From a bacterium UBP2_UBA2255 (GTDB taxonomy: Bacteria; Edwardsbacteria; AC1; EtOH8), in the NCBI GenBank assembly GCA_002347565.1, contig DDXR01000018.1, forward strand, positions 1 through 19,347: a stretch of DNA of 19,347 bases. Direction: 5' to 3'. Of this stretch, positions 13,699-19,347 are shown one piece after another (position 1 is the stretch's first letter; every line of letters starts with the position of its first letter). The position numbers and the translations under genes were made by a program. The notes under the pieces are model-generated. The model had not been told where the DNA came from. It ran no database searches and worked only from the letters and a program-made list of their open reading frames with translations.

Positions 13699-13796
13699 TG
13701 CAAGCGGCCAGGTGCGGCCGGCGCCGACCCTGCCCGGTGACCGGAATAAGAATAGAAGCATACAGCGTCGAACCCGAGACAGGAGGTGCGCCCGAT

Positions 13797-13883
13797 TTGT
13801 ACCGACACCAGTCCGCTGTCCCCGGTCCACCCCAAAACCATCGGCAATCGACAAACCACATAAACACTGGAGGAACGCCATGA
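13797..13883 (+). CDS. Possible 28-codon leader peptide overlapping the TonB receptor start
   Basis: A full-consensus Shine-Dalgarno AGGAGGTG (13781-13788) is followed eight bases later by a TTG (13797). From there the frame is open for 28 codons (begins LYRHQSAVPGPP) and ends in a TGA that overlaps the receptor ATG as ATGA (13880-13883). This is the arrangement of a translationally coupled leader peptide. The peptide is Pro/Asn/His-rich with no recognised homology. TTG starts are uncommon and the leader may be coincidental, since the receptor has its own GGAGGA site. Confidence 0.3.
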   Translation: MYRHQSAVPGPPQNHRQSTNHINTGGTP

Positions 13884-16800
13884 AGCTGTCGCGGTTGCTC
13901 ATCGCCGCCGTGGTGTGCGTCGGGCTGTCCGGCGTCATCGCGCTGGCCGGCACCACCGGCAAGATCGCCGGCACGGTGATCGACGAGGAGACCAACGAGC
14001 CCCTGCCCGGCGCGGTCGTGACCATCCTGGGCACCACCATGGGCGCCAACACCGACCTCAACGGCCGGTACCAGATCATCAACGTGCCCGTCGGCACCTT
14101 CTCGATCCAGGCCAAGATGATGGGATTCGAGACGGTCACCTACACCAACGTCAAGTCCATCATGGACCTGACCACCACCCAGAACTTCAGGCTGCGCACC
14201 AAGGTGCTGGAGGGGAAGGAAGTGGTGATCCGGGCCGAGCGCAAGATGGTGATCGCCGACGCCACCGCCAAGACCACGGTGATGTCCACCGCCGACATCA
14301 TGGCCCTGCCGGGCGCCAGCGCCAACGCCGCCATCGGGCAGACCGCGGGCGTGGTGACCCAGGCCAGCGGCGCCATGAACGTGCGGGGCGGGCGCTCCGA
14401 CGAGATGGCCTACTTCATCGACAACGTCAACGTCAACGACCCGCTGCAGGGCACCCAGGGCGCCCAGATCAACACCGGCGCCATCCAGGAGGTGATGGTG
14501 ATCACCGGCGGCTTCAACGCCGAGTACGGCGAGGCCATGTCGGGCGTGGTCAACGTCGTCACCAAGGAGGGCGGCGACAAGTTTTCGGCCTACGCCAAGT
14601 ACACCACCGACATGTTCCTGGGGGACAAGGGCCGCAACTACAACCGGCTGGAGACCAGCTTCGGCGGGCCGGTGCCGATGGTGCCGGACCTGTTCTACTT
14701 CCTGTCGGGCGAGTACACCAACTACGACGGCCCGCTCTCGGTGATGCCGGACAAGTACTACGTCCGCGACAACAGCAAGGACATCCCGGGCTACTGGTCC
14801 GACACCCTGCGCTACGCGGAATCGTCCTGGAACACCACCACCCAGCAGTACGCCGGCGGCTGGGCCGACTCCTCGGACGCGGTCTGGACCGCGGAGCGCG
14901 ACCGCCGGATCCACCAGGGCACCCTCAGCGGGTGGAAGCTGTGGGAAAAGCCCTACCTGCCGAACCGGATGTTCAACAGCTACCGCCTGCAGGGCAAGCT
15001 GACCTACAAGATCAACCCCTGGAACGCCAAGTTCACGCTGGGCAGCTTCGCCAACCGCGACCAGTACGGCGGCTACACCTACAGCTACAAGTACAACGTC
15101 GAGGGCCTGCCCTACGGCCTGACCAAGGCCTTCCAGATCAACGGCACCTGGCGCCACCAGATCGGCAAGAACACCTTCTACACGCTGATCGCCAACTACT
15201 TCGACACCAAGTACCAGTACGGCAACATCGACACGGTGTACGAGAAGACCCGCAAGTTCTGGCAGGACTACCGCATCCTGTCGGATGACGACCTCGACAA
15301 CAACGTCATCTTCGACGCCTACAACAACCAGCAGCCGTCCTACCTGTACGCCGACAACCCGTACGGGTTCGCGCCCAGCGCCAACATGCCGTTCTACGCC
15401 TACGGCCTGTACCGGGTGTGGGAGCGCACCGAGGCCAGCTACAGCGGCCTGAAGCTCGACGTCACCTCGCAGGTCAACAAGATCAACATGATGCAGGCCG
15501 GGCTGGAGGCCAAGCAGCACCGCTGCTACCGCAAGTACAACAGCCTGCCCTGGGACGCCCAGCCGTTCCAGGACCAGTACCTGCTGTACCCCCGCAACGC
15601 CTCGGGCTACCTGCAGGACAAGGTCGAGTTCGAGGGCTTCATCATCAACGCCGGCCTGCGCCTCGACTACCTCAGCTCCCGGGCCCCGTACTACAAGACC
15701 CAGTTCGACACCGACTCCGGCCTGGTGTACCCGGATGCCAAGTGGCAGCTGTCGCCGCGGCTGGGCATCTCCCACCCGGTGACCGAGCGCACGGTGTTCC
15801 ACCTGAGCTACGGCCACTTCTTCCAGCAGCCGCAGTTCCAGTACCTGTTCGAGTCGCTCCAGGCCGACATCTCCCGCGGCAACAGCATCGTCGGCAACCC
15901 CGAGCTGGCGGCCCAGAAGAACATCGCCTACGAGGCCGGCGTCGACCACCAGTTCTCGACGAACATCGCCGGCGGCGTCACCCTGTACTACAAGGACATC
16001 TTCAACCTGCTGGGCGGCGCCTCCATCGTCGACCCGGTCGACAGCGCCGACGAGTACTACGGCTACACCAACGACGACTTCGGCAACGTCCGGGGCTTCG
16101 AGATCGCGCTCCAGAAGCGCTCGGGCGGGGACATCTTCTCCGGCCGGGCCTCGTACAGCTTCCAGATGGCCAAGGGCTCGTCGTCCGACCCGTTCGAGGC
16201 CTACAGCAACTGGCGCGGCACCGACCCGACCACCGGCCTGCCGCTGCAGCCGCCCCGGGTGGACAACAACCTGACCTTCGACCAGCGCCACACCTTCAAC
16301 GTCACGACCAGCTTCGACTTCGACAAGAGCTTCGGGCCCAGGCTGGGGAAATTCCGGCCGCTGGCCAACGTCTCCATCAACCTGGTCAACAACATCGGCA
16401 GCGGCTTCCCCTACTCCCGCAAGAACGACAAGGGCAAGATCATCGGCGAGTACAACGGCTTCCGCACCCCGTGGACCTGGAACACCGACCTGATGGCCAC
16501 CAAGACGTTCGCCGTCAGCAAGTTCAACTTCGGGCTGAACTTCGAGGTGTTCAACGTCTTCGACCGCAAGAACGTCCAGGGCGTGTTCCCGGTCACCGGC
16601 AAGGAGAACAACGACGGCACGCTCAAGACGCTGGAGCAGGCCTTCCCGACCCTGGATTCGATCCACGAGTTCGACCAGGAGGTGGTGATCGACTCCGGAT
16701 CGGCGGCCGGCACCTACTACATCCGCAACCCGCGCTACAGCAAGTACGCCGACCTCAACGGCGACGGGGCCGTCGACCGCTACGAGAAGTACATCGCCTA

Positions 16801-16915
16801 CCGGCTGGCCTGGGAGGACATCATGAGCGATCCGGTCAACGCCGCGCGCGACCCCAGCAGCCGCAACTACGACGCGCCGCGCAGCATGCGCCTGTCCCTG
16901 TCCCTGAATTTCTGA
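13880..16915 (+). CDS. TonB-dependent receptor with N-terminal carboxypeptidase-regulatory-like domain
   Basis: 1011 residues; ATG at 13880 with GGAGGA seven bases before it. The signal peptide is MKLSRLLIAAVVCVGLSGVI, with cleavage near ALAG. Residues about 25-105 form a carboxypeptidase D regulatory-like beta-sandwich (GKIAGTVIDEETNEPLPGA, LNGRYQIINVPVGTFSIQA). A plug domain follows at about 130-235 (ANAAIGQTAGVVTQASGAM, VRGGRSDEMAYFIDNVNVND, INTGAIQEVMVITGGFNAEY). The rest is a beta-barrel rich in aromatic strands, ending in RSMRLSLSLNF with the terminal Phe expected for outer membrane insertion. An EF-hand-like loop DLNGDGAVDRYE lies at residues 958-969. The substrate is unknown. It is followed 43 bases later by a secreted protein that is probably its partner. 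Confidence 0.92.
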   Translation: MKLSRLLIAAVVCVGLSGVIALAGTTGKIAGTVIDEETNEPLPGAVVTILGTTMGANTDLNGRYQIINVPVGTFSIQAKMMGFETVTYTNVKSIMDLTTTQNFRLRTKVLEGKEVVIRAERKMVIADATAKTTVMSTADIMALPGASANAAIGQTAGVVTQASGAMNVRGGRSDEMAYFIDNVNVNDPLQGTQGAQINTGAIQEVMVITGGFNAEYGEAMSGVVNVVTKEGGDKFSAYAKYTTDMFLGDKGRNYNRLETSFGGPVPMVPDLFYFLSGEYTNYDGPLSVMPDKYYVRDNSKDIPGYWSDTLRYAESSWNTTTQQYAGGWADSSDAVWTAERDRRIHQGTLSGWKLWEKPYLPNRMFNSYRLQGKLTYKINPWNAKFTLGSFANRDQYGGYTYSYKYNVEGLPYGLTKAFQINGTWRHQIGKNTFYTLIANYFDTKYQYGNIDTVYEKTRKFWQDYRILSDDDLDNNVIFDAYNNQQPSYLYADNPYGFAPSANMPFYAYGLYRVWERTEASYSGLKLDVTSQVNKINMMQAGLEAKQHRCYRKYNSLPWDAQPFQDQYLLYPRNASGYLQDKVEFEGFIINAGLRLDYLSSRAPYYKTQFDTDSGLVYPDAKWQLSPRLGISHPVTERTVFHLSYGHFFQQPQFQYLFESLQADISRGNSIVGNPELAAQKNIAYEAGVDHQFSTNIAGGVTLYYKDIFNLLGGASIVDPVDSADEYYGYTNDDFGNVRGFEIALQKRSGGDIFSGRASYSFQMAKGSSSDPFEAYSNWRGTDPTTGLPLQPPRVDNNLTFDQRHTFNVTTSFDFDKSFGPRLGKFRPLANVSINLVNNIGSGFPYSRKNDKGKIIGEYNGFRTPWTWNTDLMATKTFAVSKFNFGLNFEVFNVFDRKNVQGVFPVTGKENNDGTLKTLEQAFPTLDSIHEFDQEVVIDSGSAAGTYYIRNPRYSKYADLNGDGAVDRYEKYIAYRLAWEDIMSDPVNAARDPSSRNYDAPRSMRLSLSLNF

Positions 16916-16958
16916 CGCGCAGCCACCATACTTGAACCACTTTTTCAGGAGAATAACC

Positions 16959-19347
16959 ATGAGGGTACAGATACAGAGAGCGGCCGCGCTGGCGCTGGCG
17001 CTGGCGGCGTTCGCGGCGGCCGCCGCGGCCCGCCCCGCCGTCGCGCCCAAGGAGGACGCGGCCAAGGGCAAGACCATGCGGACGCTGAACGTCAACGCCT
17101 GGATCATCAAGTCCACCAACTACGGCTCGTTCGTGCTGCCGGCCGGCAGCCAGCCGGGCGGCTTCTGGAAGGGGCCGGGCTACAACTACATCTACGGCGC
17201 GGGGATGTGGATCGGCGCCCTCGACGGCGCCGGCCTCCCCAACGTGTCGATGGGGTACTATCCCAACGACGGGTCCAGCGAGTTCGGGCCGACCGACCCC
17301 TACCCGCCCTACCGCTGGGAGGACCAGGCCATCAACAAGAAGGCCCGCCTCTACCTGTCCAACGACCCGGCCGACCTGGCCGAGTGGCCCTACAACGACC
17401 CCAGCGGCAAGCCGATCATCAAGTCGATCCAGGACGGCTACGCCGTCTACAGCGACTTCAACCCGGCCTTCACCCGCGCCGGCGAGCAGAAGGTGGGGGT
17501 GGTGGTCAAGCAGTGGAGCTACAGCTGGAATTACGCCGACAACAACGACATCGTGTTCTTCCGCTTCTGGGTGATCAACCCCACGGGCCAGAACTACACC
17601 AACATCTACATCGGACCCTGCTTCGACGCCGACATCGGCGACGAGAGCGGCGCGGCCGCCAACGACCTGACCGGGTTCGACTACACCAAGAAGATGGCGA
17701 TCCAGTACCAGACCGCCGGCGAGGCGGGCTGGCCCCGGGTGGGCGTGTTCGGCTGCCGCTACTTCGAGAGCCCGCGCAACAACACCGGCACCACCATCAA
17801 CGTGGTCGACAACCAGTTCGCCCACCCGGTCCTGCCGGACTCGGCCCTGGGGATGACCGCGTTCAAGATCTTCATCATCACCGAGGACCCGTCCACCGAC
17901 GTGGACCGCTACAAGCTGCTGACGGGACGCAACCACGTGTCCAACGTGATGGACGCCTACGACGAGTGGGGCGCGGTCACGGCCGGCGACAAGCGGTTCG
18001 TGATGTCGTCGGGCCCGTTCATCCTGGCGGCCGGCGACTCGGCGGCCACCTGCGTGGGCGTGATGTGCGCCTGGGACCAGGCCGCCGTCTACAAGGTGTC
18101 GGACGTGGCCCAGGACATCTATGACAACGGCTTCGAGCTGGCGGTGCCGCCCGAGGCCCCGCAGATCACGGTGATCCCCGAGGACAAACGGGTGCGGATC
18201 ACCTGGACCAAGGTCTCCGAGACCACGCCCGACCCCTACTGGGCCAAGATCGACTCGACGCCCAAGTGGTACGACTACTTCCCGGGCAGCTACAGCGACA
18301 CCATCCCGACCTTCCGGCGCATCTACTACGTCGACACCCTGCTGGTGGACAGTTTCAGGATCAAGACCGGAGCCACCACCAGCGTCGCCATCCGGCGCGG
18401 CGCGGCCAACCCGTCCGGCGGCACCGACACCGTGCAGGCCTTCTTCAGCCAGCGGGCCCTGTACGCCCGGTACGACTTCCAGGGCTATCTGGTGTACCGC
18501 GCCCAGACCAAGGACGAGCTGATCGACCCGACCAAGCGCGAGCATCTGGGCGTCCTGCGGACCGGCACCAGCGGCGCGTCGGGGTACTACATCGACAGGA
18601 AGGACGGCTACCAGATCGTCCGCGACCTGAACCAGAACATCATCTTCAACCCGGACGGTTCGGTCGACACCCTGAAGGTGTTCGACACCCTGGGCACCGA
18701 CGCCGGCCTGTGCTACACCCTGGTCGACAGCAACGTGGTCAACAACTTCGGGTACTGGTACGGCGTCTCGGCCTACGATTACCAGCCCAACGTCTTCTTC
18801 ACCCGCAAGTGCCCGACCACCCTGGCCAGCAGCCCGACCCAGACGGCCAAGTTCGGCGCGGCCCAGGCGGTGTGCCCTGACTACAAGCCCTCCGCGGTCT
18901 CCTACACCAGCGGCGGCGGAGCCGACCTGCGGGGCCTGGACGGTGACGGCACGACCAATTACGGCTACGAGCTGTTCGTGGCCGACCCGATCAACGTCGT
19001 CGACGCCACCTACACCGCCCGCTGGTCGGTGCGCAAGGAGGGCAGCGGCACCGGCGTCACCCGGCTGCCGGTGTACAGCGCCAAGATCTACGACGGGCTG
19101 AACAACCTGCAGGACAGCATCCTGCTGCGCCCGACCTTCGGCCTGTACGGGGCCAGCGACCCGGGCAACAGCTTCTACGGCAGCAGCAGCGACCAGGGGC
19201 TGTTCGGCGGCGTCGTGTTCCGGCCGTTCATGGTGTGGAAGCCCTGGCTGGCCAAGGCCGACACCATGGCGACGATCACCGAGAGTTCGACCGGCAGCCG
19301 CACCTACCCGGCGGACAGCGTGCGGGTGCGGCTCGACCCCAACACCT
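16959..19347 (+). CDS. Large secreted protein of the GAGMWIGA type (3'-truncated by window)
   Basis: The frame is open from the ATG at 16959 (AGGAG at 16947-16951) to the window end, at least 796 codons. The start gives an Ala-rich signal peptide (MRVQIQRAAALALALAAFAA, cleavage near AAARPA). The early segment GYNYIYGAGMWIGAL is a signature I associate with uncharacterised secreted proteins of FCB-type bacteria, often ending in a type IX sorting domain, which here would lie beyond the window. Tyr-, Asn- and Asp-rich beta-structure follows (DNNDIVFFRFWVINPTGQNY, IGPCFDADIGDESGA). Fibronectin III-like sequence starts near residue 397 (PEAPQITVIPEDKRVRITW) and includes YDFQGYLVYRAQTKDEL near 507. 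No SusD-like fold was recognised. Its place after the receptor suggests a surface partner in uptake or assembly. Function is inferred. Confidence 0.82.
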   Translation, partial: MRVQIQRAAALALALAAFAAAAAARPAVAPKEDAAKGKTMRTLNVNAWIIKSTNYGSFVLPAGSQPGGFWKGPGYNYIYGAGMWIGALDGAGLPNVSMGYYPNDGSSEFGPTDPYPPYRWEDQAINKKARLYLSNDPADLAEWPYNDPSGKPIIKSIQDGYAVYSDFNPAFTRAGEQKVGVVVKQWSYSWNYADNNDIVFFRFWVINPTGQNYTNIYIGPCFDADIGDESGAAANDLTGFDYTKKMAIQYQTAGEAGWPRVGVFGCRYFESPRNNTGTTINVVDNQFAHPVLPDSALGMTAFKIFIITEDPSTDVDRYKLLTGRNHVSNVMDAYDEWGAVTAGDKRFVMSSGPFILAAGDSAATCVGVMCAWDQAAVYKVSDVAQDIYDNGFELAVPPEAPQITVIPEDKRVRITWTKVSETTPDPYWAKIDSTPKWYDYFPGSYSDTIPTFRRIYYVDTLLVDSFRIKTGATTSVAIRRGAANPSGGTDTVQAFFSQRALYARYDFQGYLVYRAQTKDELIDPTKREHLGVLRTGTSGASGYYIDRKDGYQIVRDLNQNIIFNPDGSVDTLKVFDTLGTDAGLCYTLVDSNVVNNFGYWYGVSAYDYQPNVFFTRKCPTTLASSPTQTAKFGAAQAVCPDYKPSAVSYTSGGGADLRGLDGDGTTNYGYELFVADPINVVDATYTARWSVRKEGSGTGVTRLPVYSAKIYDGLNNLQDSILLRPTFGLYGASDPGNSFYGSSSDQGLFGGVVFRPFMVWKPWLAKADTMATITESSTGSRTYPADSVRVRLDPNT

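Noticed and set aside
13664..17119. Very long open frame on the minus strand opposite the TonB receptor, and similar ones opposite other genes (for example 11386-13548 and 16836-18545)
   Set aside because: These are by-products of GC-rich codon use: the frames translate to Val/Gly/Asp/His/Arg-rich strings with no signal peptide or domain, while the + strand gene has clear domains and ribosome sites.

Overview
The window is GC-rich and almost fully coding, with every supported gene on the + strand. A Gram-negative member of the Fibrobacteres-Chlorobi-Bacteroidetes (FCB) superphylum or a related candidate phylum is the best guess. The evidence is a secreted protein ending in a Por/FlgD-type C-terminal sorting domain (type IX secretion), a TonB-dependent receptor with an N-terminal carboxypeptidase-regulatory-like domain, and several families of palindromic repeats between genes. 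No rRNA, tRNA, CRISPR array or transposase was seen, so the phylum cannot be fixed from this window alone.

Region 1 (1-5994) is a same-strand cluster. It starts with the 3' part of a MutL/GlmL-type ASKHA ATPase gene. Then come a soluble protein combining an RnfC/biotinyl-like barrel-sandwich domain with a C-terminal KOW-like segment, a fibronectin-III/DUF6754-type membrane protein, a multi-spanning membrane protein, a protein with an extracytoplasmic domain between two membrane anchors, and another multi-spanning protein. No glutamate mutase subunit is visible, and the set looks like an uncharacterised envelope complex. Two perfect 20-bp palindromes separate its first two genes.

Region 2 (6114-7276) holds a small STAS/SpoIIAA-like protein translationally coupled (ATGA overlap) to a LipM-type octanoyltransferase with its catalytic cysteine.

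Region 3 (7273-11102) begins with a sigma70-like promoter whose -35 box overlaps the lipM stop codon. It drives a DUF4388 (PATAN) protein, followed by two Roadblock/LC7-like proteins. The PATAN protein and the first Roadblock protein share a homologous C-terminal domain of about 105 residues. A GxxExxY-family gene with AT-richer composition interrupts the group, and two small three-helix membrane proteins follow. This looks like a cytoplasmic regulatory module with membrane partners; no small GTPase is in view.

Region 4 (11103-19347) is the secretion and uptake part. It has a terminator, a promoter and a structured leader, then a secreted Asp-box protein with a type IX sorting tail, then two terminator-like hairpins and a palindromic repeat. 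After a leader that may encode a short upstream peptide comes a 1011-residue TonB-dependent receptor, and 43 bases later a large secreted protein that runs off the window. The last two form a receptor/partner operon in which the partner is not SusD-like.
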